A DNA stretch of 64,000 nucleotides from Acidisarcina sp963790505 (GCA_963790505.1 CAWBOT010000005.1:186001-250000), one strand, 5' to 3'. Numbered from the stretch's first letter, positions 17,776-27,363 are shown. Numbers and translations: made by a program. The notes: generated from the sequence alone by a model not told the origin.

Positions 17776-18897
17776 TTATTGCACTAGCTCCGCCGCGAAG
17801 GCGTCCAAGGCTAGCGACCGCAGGAGATTGCGTCGCATCCCGCTCTCCAGCCGGTTCACCGCCCGCGCCGCTGCGTCGATCCATTCCAGGCTCAACTCAC
17901 CCGCCATCCGGCCTAGTTCCGCGGCAAGATCGATATTTCGCACCAGCCCGGGAGTCCCGGCGTGCAACAGCAACAGGTCCTCCAGGATGCTCACGAGTGC
18001 ACGGATCAGCGCGGTCAGCTTCTCCTGTCCCTCGGCCCCGGGGCGGTAGCTCTCGGTCATCCGGAAGAGCGTCGAATGATCGCCATCTGCCATTCCTGTC
18101 GTCATCGCGCCTCGGAGCAGAACCAGGGCGTCCTGCCGATTGGCCAGATACCTTTCAAGCGGGAATCCCAGCGCCCGACCGGCGGCGCCCTCCGACAGTC
18201 GTGCAACCAGCGCCCTCTGCGCCGGCTTCCAATCCGTCCGCCGCGCCGCCAGCAGTGCCTCGATCTCGCCCAGCGGCAGGGCCCCCAGGCGGAAGAGGCA
18301 GGTTCGAGAGCGAATCGTCGGCAACAGCTCTCCAGGATTCTCTGCCAGCAGAACAATGCTCGCGAACTCCGGCGGTTCTTCCAGCACCTTCAGCAGAGAG
18401 TTGGCCGCTTCTTTCATAAATCCGGTGCCGGTAAAGATGTAGAAGGCGCGCCTGGCTTCGGAAGGGAAGCGGTAAATCTCGTGGATCACCCGTCGCACCT
18501 GGCCCAGCTTGATCAATAGCTGCGGCGGATCGGGTGGAATGACCAGCACATCCGGATGGGTCTGGATCAGGATGCGGGTCTCCTTTTTGTCGACCTCGCG
18601 CAGCTCCTCGCGAGCGGCGACCGCCTCATCGAAACGCTCCCTCAGCGGAGCTGCAGCCGCGATCCGAACGCAATTGCGGCAGACGCCGCAGAAATCCGGC
18701 AGCTCCCCGCCACGCCGGCGTTCGAGTTCTGCCGGATCGAGGCAGTTCGCGGCCTGGGCGACCATCAGCGCCAGGGTGTATTTGCCCGCGCCAGCCGCAC
18801 CCGACAGGATCATTGCCTGCGGCAGCCGTTCTGCGGCGACGCTGTGGCGCAACTGCCGAACGGTCACTTCATTGCCGAGAAATTCGCCGAATCCCAC
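17776..18897 (-). CDS. holB: DNA polymerase III delta' subunit (clamp loader)
   Basis: About 373 residues of AAA+ clamp-loader protein. It begins FVGFGEFLGNEVTVRQLRHS, has the P-loop SGAAGAGKYTLAL, a Cys cluster (CGVCRNC) of the zinc module, ANSLLKVLEEPPEFASIVLLAE (Walker B/sensor region) and IRSRTCLFRL (SRC-like motif). The delta' subunit is a stator in the beta-clamp loader. The frame is open to 18954, but that overlaps the P450 gene. The GTG at 18897 lies 10 bp after the P450 stop and is preceded by AGG, so it is preferred. It is the third gene of tmk-P450-holB. In many bacteria tmk and holB are close neighbours. Confidence 0.92.
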   Translation of the reverse strand: MGFGEFLGNEVTVRQLRHSVAAERLPQAMILSGAAGAGKYTLALMVAQAANCLDPAELERRRGGELPDFCGVCRNCVRIAAAAPLRERFDEAVAAREELREVDKKETRILIQTHPDVLVIPPDPPQLLIKLGQVRRVIHEIYRFPSEARRAFYIFTGTGFMKEAANSLLKVLEEPPEFASIVLLAENPGELLPTIRSRTCLFRLGALPLGEIEALLAARRTDWKPAQRALVARLSEGAAGRALGFPLERYLANRQDALVLLRGAMTTGMADGDHSTLFRMTESYRPGAEGQEKLTALIRALVSILEDLLLLHAGTPGLVRNIDLAAELGRMAGELSLEWIDAAARAVNRLESGMRRNLLRSLALDAFAAELVQ

Positions 18898-18907
18898 GAA
18901 ATCGAGC

Positions 18908-20341
18908 CTAGCAGAATGCGGTCGGGTCCATTGACCGCAACTCGGGCACAACACGGATCGCCCCAGCCGGGCGCAGCGTAATCTTCGGGGCTAACCCGAT
19001 CTCTTGGCCGGGAACCAGCCGCAGTCTCCATCGCTGCGCAAGTGTCGCTAGCAGCAGAATCCCTTCCATCCACGCGAAGGCTTCGCCGATGCATTGCCGG
19101 TTGCCTCCGCCGAAAGGGAAATAAGCAAATTTGGGCCTTCCCGCTTTGGCCTCAGGTGTAAATCTTTCCGGATCGAAGCGCAGCGGATCGGGGAACTGCT
19201 CCGCGCTGCGCTGCATGATGTATTGGCTGAAAAACAGGAAGGTCCCCGTGGGAAGCTTGTAGGGCCCCAGCTCGATTTCTCGCGTCGCTTGTCTCCCCAT
19301 CGCCCAGGCCGGCGGATACAAACGCATCGACTCCGCAAAGACCATCTCGGTGTATCTCAGCTGCGGCAGGTCGTCGAGCGTAGGCGGCCTGCCCGCAAGC
19401 ACCGCATCGATCTCAGCGTGCATGCGGCCCTCGGCCTCGGGATTCTGCCCAAGCAGCAGCCACGTCCACGCAAGCGCATTGGCGACGGTCTCGTAGCCTG
19501 CGAGAAAGATCGTCAGCACCTCGTCGCGCAACTGCTCGTCCGACATCCGCGCTGCTCCCGGATCGCCCTCCTCATCGCGCGAAGCAATCAGCATCGAAAG
19601 CAGATCACCGCGGTCGATCCCGTCTTGCCGGTGCTGGTCGATCATCCGGTGGACGACCGCATCGAGCCGCCGCCGTGCTTTGCGGAAGCGCATCAACCCG
19701 GGAATTGGCAGATGCAGCATCGCTTCGGCCTTCGGCAGCGCAATCAGGAAGTTATAGAGGTCCATGATGACGTTGACCTCATCGTTGATCGCCTGAACAT
19801 CACTGGTCACGTCGGTGTTGAAAAGCGTCCGCGCTACAACCTGCAGGGTGAGCCGCATCATCTCCGCGGCAATGTCGATCTCGCGGCCAGGTTGCCATTC
19901 CTCTCCCATGGCGGTGGCGCGGTCGACCATCATCGTGCCGTAGTTCTGGATGCGCTGGCGGTGAAAGGCTGGCGCCGCGATCCGGCGCTGCCGCTTGTGG
20001 ACTTCGCCGTCGCTGGTGATCAGCCCCTCGCCAAGCAGGATCTTCATGCGCCGCTGGGTGCGTTCCTTGATGAAGTTCTGCGGCTGGTTGATGAGGATCT
20101 CCCAGATCAGGCCGGGGTCGTTGACGAAAACGATGTGGCTGGGGCCGATCTTGTAGTGCGAGACGCGTCCATACGTCGCCACCAGGTGCTCGAAGAGCAG
20201 AATAGGATTGCCGGGCTTGAAAAACCTGCGCGCCAGGTAAAACGGAAGGTTCAATTTCAAACCCGGCGGATACCTGTAGCCGCCACGCTCCTCGACAATC
20301 CAGTCGGTTTTCTCTTCGCGGGTCGAGGTAGTCGTTGCCAT
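18908..20341 (-). CDS. cytochrome P450
   Basis: A 477-residue soluble P450 monooxygenase. The I-helix oxygen-binding motif is FLAGYETVANALAW (AGxxT present as AGYET), the K-helix ExxR is in FAESMRLYPPAW, and the heme-binding loop is FPFGGGNRQCIGEAFAW with the Cys thiolate ligand. The N-terminus lacks a clear membrane anchor but has a hydrophobic start (LPFYLARRFF). Length and the Arg/Glu features resemble fatty-acid/CYP4- or CYP102-like groups, but the substrate is not predictable. It sits between tmk (36 bp upstream) and holB (10 bp downstream), all leftward, so it is probably cotranscribed with replication genes. No ferredoxin partner is adjacent; a ferredoxin gene occurs at 59374. Confidence 0.95.
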   Translation of the reverse strand: MATTTSTREEKTDWIVEERGGYRYPPGLKLNLPFYLARRFFKPGNPILLFEHLVATYGRVSHYKIGPSHIVFVNDPGLIWEILINQPQNFIKERTQRRMKILLGEGLITSDGEVHKRQRRIAAPAFHRQRIQNYGTMMVDRATAMGEEWQPGREIDIAAEMMRLTLQVVARTLFNTDVTSDVQAINDEVNVIMDLYNFLIALPKAEAMLHLPIPGLMRFRKARRRLDAVVHRMIDQHRQDGIDRGDLLSMLIASRDEEGDPGAARMSDEQLRDEVLTIFLAGYETVANALAWTWLLLGQNPEAEGRMHAEIDAVLAGRPPTLDDLPQLRYTEMVFAESMRLYPPAWAMGRQATREIELGPYKLPTGTFLFFSQYIMQRSAEQFPDPLRFDPERFTPEAKAGRPKFAYFPFGGGNRQCIGEAFAWMEGILLLATLAQRWRLRLVPGQEIGLAPKITLRPAGAIRVVPELRSMDPTAFC

Positions 20342-20377
20342 AAATAGGGGGTTTGAGCGTATAGATGGGTGAGGTGA

Positions 20378-21046
20378 TTAGCGAATCGCTGAAGCCTGCA
20401 GCCTGGCAGCAAGCCGTTCCTCTACCAGTCTTACGATGCGCCGGTGAACTTCTTCAATAGGCTGATCGCCATCGATTACCACCACACGCACAGGCTCCCG
20501 GGCCGCGATCTCGCGGTATTTGTCGAAGACGCGGCGATAAAAGTCATTGTCCTCGCGCTCGAAGCGGCCTTCATCGACCGCCCCGTTGCGGGCAAGGCGG
20601 CGGCGGCCGCGTTCCAGCGAGGCTTCAAAATCCGGCAGCAGCAGGAGAGTGAGGTCGGGTTGCAGGCCTCCGCACATGGCTTGGTGAAGCGCCAGAACGA
20701 TCTCGCTGCCCAGCTTGCGCCCCCCGCCCTGGTAAGCCTCTGTTGAATCAGTGAAGCGGTCACAGAGAACGATCTGCCCGCGCTCGAGCCCCGGCGCGAT
20801 TACCTCCGCAATCGCCTGGGCGCGATCGGCAAACATGAGCCCAAGTTCCGCGTGCGGTGCTATTGCTTCGGTCTTCGAGTCGAGCAGCAACGCTCGGATG
20901 CGGTCGCCGATCTTGGTCCCGCCCGGCTGGCGCGTCACCAGCGGATGCTCGCCGTGCGCCTCGAGCCACGCGGCAAGACGGCGAATCTGCGTTGTCTTGC
21001 CTGCTCCGTCGAGTCCTTCGAAGGTAAGGAAGAATCCTTGCGCCAT
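20378..21046 (-). CDS. tmk: thymidylate kinase
   Basis: A 222-residue dTMP kinase. The P-loop is in FEGLDGAGKTTQIRRL (residues 9-24), the DR(Y/F) motif in LCDRFTDSTEAYQGGGR, and a LID-like Arg-rich region is GRRRLARNGAVDEGRFE. It phosphorylates dTMP to dTDP for DNA synthesis. It is the first gene of the leftward set tmk-P450-holB. The start ATG at 21046 gives the standard MAQGFFLTFEGLDG entry. The vapBC module at 21130 is divergent from it. The protein appears complete and typical. Confidence 0.96.
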   Translation of the reverse strand: MAQGFFLTFEGLDGAGKTTQIRRLAAWLEAHGEHPLVTRQPGGTKIGDRIRALLLDSKTEAIAPHAELGLMFADRAQAIAEVIAPGLERGQIVLCDRFTDSTEAYQGGGRKLGSEIVLALHQAMCGGLQPDLTLLLLPDFEASLERGRRRLARNGAVDEGRFEREDNDFYRRVFDKYREIAAREPVRVVVIDGDQPIEEVHRRIVRLVEERLAARLQASAIR

Positions 21047-21129
21047 GGGCCAAGTGTATCGTTATATCAGGCACTTCGGCGTCGACGCGCGTTGACCCAA
21101 TCTGCCGGCTTTCGTCGCAAGGAGCAGGA

Positions 21130-21345
21130 ATGCCAACGGCTGAATATGAACTCGCACTCAAGATCGCTGAGAAGCTGACCCCCGAAGAGCGTACGCGTCT
21201 AGCGCACGAGCTCGCGCCGCCTCGCGAAAAAGAGCCCAAACCGCGCAGAAGCATCCTTGAACTCGACGGGCTCGGCAAAGAAATTTGGGAAGGGGTCGAC
21301 ACCGACGCCTACATCAAAGCTGAACGTGATTCTTGGGAACGCTAG
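21130..21345 (+). CDS. antitoxin of a second VapBC-type module
   Basis: A 71-residue hydrophilic protein: MPTAEYELALKIAEKLTPEE resembles the N-terminal helix of DUF2281/addiction-module antitoxins, and the C-terminus (GKEIWEGVDTDAYIKAERDSW) has the typical toxin-binding tail seen in VapB proteins next to PIN toxins. Between them is a Lys/Arg/Pro-rich hinge. Its 3' end overlaps the PIN-domain gene by 13 bp, indicating coupled translation. AAGGAGCAGGA just upstream of the ATG is a strong ribosome site. No palindrome as clear as that of the first vapBC was found. Confidence 0.8.
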   Translation: MPTAEYELALKIAEKLTPEERTRLAHELAPPREKEPKPRRSILELDGLGKEIWEGVDTDAYIKAERDSWER

Positions 21346-21782
21346 CCGCGCTTCGCAGCAAGACCATCGCGCTCGATACCGCGCCCTTTATCTATTTCAT
21401 TGAGCGACATCCCAAGTATCATCCTTGGCTCCGATCTTTCTTTGAATCTGTTGAAGGGGAAGAGATCAGGATTATAACGACGACTTTGACTCTCGCGGAA
21501 GTTCTGGTGAAACCGCTCCGATCGGGTCGACTTGATCTGGTCGCCGAATACACCCAAATCCTTATGAACACGCCAACGATGCAAGTTGTTCCGGTCTCGG
21601 CAGACGTCGCGGAAGAGGCGGCGCGCATCAGAGCGGAAATTAACTGTAAACTTCCCGACGCCATCCAACTGGCTACGGCCGTCCGTCTCGGAGCTCAGAG
21701 CTTCCTGACAAATGATCTCGCGCTCTCGACGTATCGATCAGTCCAAGTCATCCAGCTTGATCGCCTTGTTGGAGTGATCTGA
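21333..21782 (+). CDS. PIN-domain toxin (VapC type)
   Basis: A 149-residue PIN nuclease. Active-site acids are Asp15 (TIALDTAPFIYFIE), Glu56 (LTLAEVLVKPL), Asp109 (NCKLPDAIQLATA) and the LTND turn (Asp128). The KLPDAIQLATA and SFLTNDLAL motifs are typical of VapC toxins. The frame starts with TTG at 21333, inside the antitoxin gene. It ends 5 bp from the convergent eda gene. With its antitoxin it forms a complete type II toxin-antitoxin pair, unlike in sequence to the pair at 2955-3604. Confidence 0.9.
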   Translation: MGTLAALRSKTIALDTAPFIYFIERHPKYHPWLRSFFESVEGEEIRIITTTLTLAEVLVKPLRSGRLDLVAEYTQILMNTPTMQVVPVSADVAEEAARIRAEINCKLPDAIQLATAVRLGAQSFLTNDLALSTYRSVQVIQLDRLVGVI

Positions 21783-21787
21783 AATCA

Positions 21788-22447
21788 TCAGACGGCCGTT
21801 ACCTTGCGCGTCTCCCCAATCACATCCAGATACGCTCGCGCCATGTCCGTAACGATCCACGGCTTGCCTTCGGCGATCGCCTTAGCGTTGACCAGATCGG
21901 ATCCGACCCCAAGGGCTTTGGCCCCGGCATTCAGAAAGTCGGCCGCCGTTGCGACCGTAACTCCACCGGTCGGAATCAGCTTGAGCTGCGGGAACGGGGC
22001 AAGCAGCGCCTTGAGGTAGCTCGCACCACCCATCGCCGAGCACGGGAACACTTTCACATAGTCGGCGCCAGCCTCCCATGCGGTGATGACCTCGGTCGGT
22101 GTGAGCGCACCGGGGATTGAGACCTTGCCGAGCTCCTTGGTCTTGGCGATCACCTCGAGGTGCAGGCTGGGGCTCAGCACGAACTCCGCACCGGCCTCGA
22201 TGGTTGCCGCTGCCTGCTCAGCCGTGGTCACCGTGCCTGAGCCGAGCAACAGCTGGCTGCCATACTTGGCTTTCAGGTCGCGCAGTAGATCAATTGCGTT
22301 GGGCACGGTCATGGTGACCTCGATCACCGTCACGCCGCCCGCCATAATCGCCTCGACCAGCGCGTGCGCCTCAGGAATCGAGCCGGCGCGCAGGACAGGG
22401 ACCAGCCCGACCGCCTCCAATTGCTGCTTAACTTGATCCGCAGTCAT
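21788..22447 (-). CDS. eda: 2-dehydro-3-deoxyphosphogluconate (KDPG) aldolase
   Basis: A 219-residue class I aldolase of the Entner-Doudoroff pathway, splitting KDPG into pyruvate and glyceraldehyde 3-phosphate (some members act on KDPGal or 4-hydroxy-2-oxoglutarate). Conserved features are LVPVLRAGS, GGVTVIEVTMTVP (catalytic Glu), LLGSGTVTT, FVLSPSLH, VSIPGALTPTE, the Schiff-base Lys in ADYVKVFPCSAMGG, and LIPTGGV. The ATG at 22447 gives the normal family length; the open extension to 22543 overlaps lspA. It is the last gene after ileS-lspA. The Entner-Doudoroff dehydratase (edd) is not in the window. Confidence 0.93.
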   Translation of the reverse strand: MTADQVKQQLEAVGLVPVLRAGSIPEAHALVEAIMAGGVTVIEVTMTVPNAIDLLRDLKAKYGSQLLLGSGTVTTAEQAAATIEAGAEFVLSPSLHLEVIAKTKELGKVSIPGALTPTEVITAWEAGADYVKVFPCSAMGGASYLKALLAPFPQLKLIPTGGVTVATAADFLNAGAKALGVGSDLVNAKAIAEGKPWIVTDMARAYLDVIGETRKVTAV

Positions 22448-22484
22448 GCTTCGTTCACAGTCTCCGGTGAGGCTGATTCCCAAA

Positions 22485-23018
22485 TCAGGCAGAAGCCGCG
22501 CGCGGACTACGAAAGGCGTCCAGAAAGAGCAGGATTCCGCCAATCACTATGGCTGAGTCCGCGACATTGAAGTCCGGCCAATGATAGTTCCAGCTGCCAA
22601 CGATGATGTGGACTTCGAGGAAGTCGAGCACCGTGCCGTAGGCCAGCCGGTCATACGCGTTTCCGATGGCTCCGCCGAGAATAAGTGCAAGGGCAACAGT
22701 CGTCGGCGTGATTCGGCGCCCCATCCTGAGTAGAAACGCAAAGACGGCGAGCGCCGCGATGACCGAGAACGCAATCAGCATCGTGCGCACCAGCTGCGGC
22801 CTCGAAGAGTAGGAAAACAGGCTGAACGCTGCGCCGTCATTCATCACGTGCGAGATCCAGAAGACGTGAGGGATAACGGGCCGGGCGTCACCAATCTCGA
22901 TGTGTCGCGCAACCCAGATCTTGGTGATCCGGTCGAGCAGGATGATCAACGCCGACAAGCTGAAGAGCACCGGCAGCTTGCTCGTCGCACGCTGGGAAAC
23001 GACGGCTGCGGTGCTCAT
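22485..23018 (-). CDS. lspA: lipoprotein signal peptidase (signal peptidase II)
   Basis: A 177-residue integral membrane aspartyl protease that cleaves prolipoprotein signal peptides. Four hydrophobic helices are visible. Family boxes: LLDRITKIWV, NDGAAFSLF, GGAIGNAYDRLAYGTVLDFL (first catalytic Asp) and FNVADSAIVIGG (second catalytic Asp). The ATG at 23018 overlaps the ileS stop as ATGA, showing translational coupling. ileS-lspA is a widespread gene pair in bacteria. The open frame upstream to 23144 lies within ileS and should not be used. eda follows after 37 bp. Confidence 0.95.
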   Translation of the reverse strand: MSTAAVVSQRATSKLPVLFSLSALIILLDRITKIWVARHIEIGDARPVIPHVFWISHVMNDGAAFSLFSYSSRPQLVRTMLIAFSVIAALAVFAFLLRMGRRITPTTVALALILGGAIGNAYDRLAYGTVLDFLEVHIIVGSWNYHWPDFNVADSAIVIGGILLFLDAFRSPRAASA

Positions 23019-25876
23019 TGCGCCACACTCGCGTTCAGCTCGGAGTAGCCCATCGCATCCAGGGCGTTGGCGCAGCGCCCGCACACCGCCGGCCATGGGC
23101 CGTAGGAAGCAACGTCCGGCACGTATCTCCAGCAACGATCGCACTTTGTCTCAGTCGAGCGGCCAACCGTCACCTCAGTCGCCCTGGACTCCGGCGGCAA
23201 CGGATTCAGAGCAAGTTCAGAGACGTTGACCAGCTCCTCCAGCTGTCCCTTGTGGTTTTCCAGGAATGAGAGCAGCAGCTCGTACTCCTCGTCCGCCGCT
23301 CCGATCTCGACCTTCGCTTCCAGCGCCTTCCCAATCAATTTCTCTTTCCTTGCTTCTTCCAATTCCTTCAAAACTTCACTTCTCCATTCAAGCAGTCGGG
23401 TCCAGTCCGGGGTCAAGCTCGCTGCCGACTCCGGCGCAATCGCCTCCGGCTCCGGAAACTCCGCCAGATGCACGCTCCCCACCCGACCCTCTACCTTCGG
23501 CATATAACTCCAAACCTCGTCCGCCGTATAGCTCAGGATCGGCGCCACCAGCCGCACCAGCGCATCCGTGATCTTGTAGAGCGCCGTCTGCGCCGACAAC
23601 CGCTCTTTGCTCGTCGGAGCAAAGGTATACATCCGGTCCTTCAGCACATCGAGATACAGCGCGCTTAAATCGGCGTTGGCAAACTCATTCACCGCGTGAA
23701 AGATGCGGTTGAACTCGAAGTCCTCGTACCAGTTCAGCACCTTCTCGGTCAGCTCGCGCGTCTTCGCCAGCATGTACTGATCTAAAGGTTGAAGATCCTC
23801 AAAGCCCAGCGAATCCTTCGCCGGGTCGAAGCCATGCAAATTCCCCAGCAGGAAGCGGAAGGTATTGCGCAGCTTCCGATAGATCTCTTCAGCCAGCCGC
23901 TTCAGTAGCGGGATGCTTGCAACAACATCCTCGCGGTAATCCACAGACGCGACCCAGAGCCGGATAATCTCCGCGCCCAACTGAGCAGAGACCTCGGTCG
24001 GTGAGATGTCTGTACCGCGCGACTTCGACAGCGCGCGACCTTGTTCATCCAGCGTCCAGCCCGGAGTTGTCACCATCCGGTAAGGCGCGGAATGTCTCAG
24101 CGCCACCGAGTTCAGCAGCGACGACATGAACCAGCCGCGATACTGATCGTTGCCTTCAAGATACAAATCGGCCGGCTGCTCATCGGTCTTCAGAACGGCG
24201 TTCCAGCTGCACCCCGATTCGAACCAGACATCGACGATGTCCATCTCCTTCGCGAACTCGCTCGCGCCGCACTTCGCGCAGCTCGCGCCCTCGGAGATCA
24301 GCTCTTCAGCCTCCGGTGTATACCAGGCGTCTGCGCCTTCGCGTTCAAAGAGCGCGACAATCCTGGCGTTAAGATCGGGATCTTCCACGAGCTTCCCACA
24401 CTTCTTACACGAGAAAACCGCGATCGGCACGCCCCAGATACGCTGCCGCGAGATGCACCAGTCGGGTCGGCTTTCGACCATGTTCGAGATGCGTTCTTTG
24501 CCCCACGCCGGGTCCCACTTCACCTGCTCGATCTCGTCCAGCGCGTACTGCCGAAAGGTCGTCGGCGAACCGTCGTCGCGCTTCATCGGCGTGTCCATGT
24601 TGATGAACCACTGCTCGGTCGCGCGGAAGATGATCGGGTTGTGGCAGCGCCAGCAATGCGGATACGAGTGATAGATCTCCGCCTGCCCCATCAGCGCGCC
24701 GCGAGACTTCACCAGCTCAATGATCGGAGCATTGGCCTCGAAGACCTTCAGTCCGTCATATTCAGGCAGCCCGTCGAAGATGCGTCCCGCATCGTCGACC
24801 TTGCGTCGTCTGGTCGAGGCCATAACGCCCGCCGGTATAGAAATCGTCCGCGCCATGCGACGGCGCTGTATGCACAGCGCCGGTTCCAGCGTCGGTAGTG
24901 ACGTAATCGGCGTTGACGCCGAGAACTTCGCGATCCAGAAATGGGTGCTGGAAGACGACCCGTTCGAGCTTCGACCCCTTGAATCGCGCAATCTCCACCG
25001 CCCGTTCCAGCTTGCAGGCCTCGCGAGTCGCGGTCGCAAGCGCCTCGGCGACGATGTAGACCTGGCTATCCTGCTCCAATGCCACGTAATCGAAATCCGG
25101 ATGAAAGGCGACTGCCAGCGACGCAGGTAGCGTCCACGGCGTCGTCGTCCAGATAATCGTGTTCACCTGCTTGCCGGCCAGCGCCGCGTCAATCGCCGCC
25201 GTATCGCTCTTGAGCGCGTAGCGCACGTAGACGCTCGGGCTGGTGTGCATCTCGTACTCCACCTCGGCCTCGGCGAGCGCCGTGCGGTCGTGGATGCACC
25301 AGTAAACCGGCTTCAGTCCCTTGTAAACAAATCCCTGCTCAAGAATTCAAAGAAGGTCTCGGCGATCTTCGCCTCATACCCTTTCGACATGGTGAGGTAA
25401 GGGTCGTCGAACTGGCCGAAGACTCCCAGCCGCTGAAACTGCTCGCTCTGCAGGTCGACATATTTCTGTGCGTATTCGCGGCAGGCGCGGCGGACGGAGA
25501 TCGGCCGGCATCTCCAGCTTCTTGCGGCCCAGCTTCTCGTCGACCTTGATCTCGATAGGCAGGCCGTGGCAGTCCCATCCGGGAACATAGGGCGCGTCAT
25601 ACCCAGCCATGGTCTTGGACTTGACGACGAAGTCCTTCAGCACCTTATTCAGGGCATGGCCCAGATGGATCGCCCGTTCGCGTAGGGCGGCCCGTCGTGC
25701 AGGATGTACTCGCCCTTCGCCGATCCCTTGCGGGCTGCGCGGATTTGCCCGTAAATCCCGGCCTGCTTCCATCCCGCGAGCCGCGCCGGCTCATTCTGCG
25801 GCAGGTTGGCCTTCATGGGAAAATCTGTCTTGGGAAGCGTAAGCGTCGCCTTAAGTTCCGGCGGTGGTGCGGACAT
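23015..25876 (-). CDS. ileS: isoleucyl-tRNA synthetase, several apparent frameshifts
   Basis: Class I synthetase of about 950 residues, charging tRNA-Ile. It starts at ATG 25876 behind AGGAGAGACG. The HIGH signature lies in PPYANG-IHLGHALNK, the editing domain includes TIIWTTTPWTLPASLAV, the KMSKS-like loop is ALSKSRGTDISP, and the C-terminal zinc module is CDRCWRYV...CGRCANAL. The frame is lost at about 25682 (one G missing in ANGGCG), about 25495, about 25345 and about 24802, each apparently a single missing base. The remaining 1.8 kb is intact. Because the gene is essential and the protein sequence is otherwise conserved, sequencing errors are the best explanation. lspA overlaps its stop. 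Confidence 0.93.
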
Positions 25877-26232
25877 CGTCTCTCCTGGAATATCGCCTAA
25901 GTGTCTACATCTATTGTAGCCGCGCGCGTCGTTCTACAATTGGTGTGACCTTCCAGCCGATCGCGCCGTCTATAACAGTTAAGGCGAAGACCGCCGAATT
26001 GAAGGTCAAAGACCGCCCGGGACTTCCCGGGACAAGAGTCCGCTGAGCGCATCCAATTTCTGAGGCCGTTGTAGTGTTTGCAGGGTACAGCTTCGGGGCG
26101 AGCCCCTGAACTTCTATCGCTTGACGAACATCTTTTGCGCGCTGGAATACAGACAACAGGCACCACGGTCGTCCATAATGGAGTGATGTGCGGGAAGCGC
26201 CGAAACTGGCATGGTTCCCGCCGAATCAGTAG
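25877..26232. other. intergenic region between divergent ileS and tonB-like genes
   Basis: No gene is supported in these 356 bp. The short frames present have no recognisable features. The ileS ribosome site (AGGAGAG) is at the left end. A short palindromic stretch (CCCGGGACTTCCCGGG) lies near 26017-26032. Both promoters must lie here but no clear -35/-10 pair was identified. Confidence 0.5.
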
Positions 26233-27363
26233 ATGAGCCATCAGCTTTTAACACCTCCGGAACTCGACCACGACCAATTGGATAGCGCCGGACTGCGCGC
26301 GAGCGCCGAAGAACCGCATCTTCTGGTTGAAACCGAAGGCTCCATGTGGCAGTCGCTCGTCGCAAACCTGCGCGACGTCTTCGCGCCGGTGAAGCAGGCC
26401 CCTCTCGAGTTGACCTCGAAGCCCGCTGAAGACACCTACAGCATCCGCGAAGAGCCCATCTGGAAGACGCTTAGCACCAACGTCCAGGACTTCTTCTTCC
26501 CGCGCAAGCTTCCCCCGCTGCAACTGACATCGAAGTCGATTGCCGTCGCCGATCCCTTCGCCGTTCCCCTGCAGCGGCGCCTCGGCCCCGGCGTCGCCGC
26601 CATGATCCTGGTGCTCGGTGGCACCTTGGCGGTTCTCTTCTGGAAGGGTCTCAACGTGCGGGCGATCCCGCCCAAGGCGAAGACCGAAGAAGTCGTTGAC
26701 CTGAAGCCGTATACGCCGATCGCGCCCCCCAAGATGTCCACCATGGGCGGCGGCGGCGGCGGGGGCGACCACGATCTCGTGCAGGCCTCCAAGGGCAAAC
26801 TGCCTAAGTTCGATACCAAGCAGATCACCCCTCCGCAGATCATTCGCAACGACCATCCCAAGCTGGCCGTCGAACCGACGATCATCATGCCTAAGAACAT
26901 TCCTCTACCCAACGCTGATATGCCCAACATCGGCATGCCGACCTCTTCGCAGGTGCAGCTGGCGTCAAACGGCACCGGCAGCGGAGCAGGCATGGGCAGC
27001 GGCAAAAACGGCGGACTTGGCTCAGGCAGCGGCGGCGGCTATGGGCCCGGATCGGGCGGCGGCACCGGCGGCGGCGCGTATCACGTTGGCGGCGGCGTCT
27101 CCGAACCTAAAGTGATCTACTCCGTCGATCCCGAATACTCCGACGAAGCCCGCCGCGCCAAGTACACCGGCATCGTCGTGGTCTCGTTGATCGTCGATGC
27201 TCAGGGGCTGCCGCAACATGTGCAGGTGGTCCGGCGCCTCGGCATGGGGCTGGATGAAAAGGCCCTTGAAGCGGTTCGGCAGTACAAATTCAAGCCGGCC
27301 ATGTACCAGGGACACCCGGTTCCGGTCGAGGTCAGCATCGAAGTCAACTTCCAGATCTACTAA
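26233..27363 (+). CDS. TonB-family protein with duplicated N-terminal segment and Gly-rich linker
   Basis: A 376-residue protein. Residues 39-63 and 77-101 are two copies of one motif: W-x-S/T-L, D-V/F-F, P-P/A-L-x-L-T-S-K. A transmembrane helix follows (about 119-138, VAAMILVLGGTLAVLFW), then a Pro-rich part, long Gly/Ser-rich linkers (about 166-175 and 240-285) and a C-terminal TonB domain (KVIYSVDPEYSDEARRAKY to YKFKPAMYQGHPVPVEVSIE). The cytoplasmic part before the helix is far longer than in ordinary TonB. It probably couples inner-membrane energy to outer-membrane transport. Its last 50 bp plus 80 bp of flank are repeated at 28510. No exbBD is nearby. Confidence 0.87.
   Translation: MSHQLLTPPELDHDQLDSAGLRASAEEPHLLVETEGSMWQSLVANLRDVFAPVKQAPLELTSKPAEDTYSIREEPIWKTLSTNVQDFFFPRKLPPLQLTSKSIAVADPFAVPLQRRLGPGVAAMILVLGGTLAVLFWKGLNVRAIPPKAKTEEVVDLKPYTPIAPPKMSTMGGGGGGGDHDLVQASKGKLPKFDTKQITPPQIIRNDHPKLAVEPTIIMPKNIPLPNADMPNIGMPTSSQVQLASNGTGSGAGMGSGKNGGLGSGSGGGYGPGSGGGTGGGAYHVGGGVSEPKVIYSVDPEYSDEARRAKYTGIVVVSLIVDAQGLPQHVQVVRRLGMGLDEKALEAVRQYKFKPAMYQGHPVPVEVSIEVNFQIY

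Noticed and set aside
18898..18954. Longer holB start at 18954
   Set aside because: It would overlap the P450 gene, and the added residues are unlike clamp-loader N-termini.
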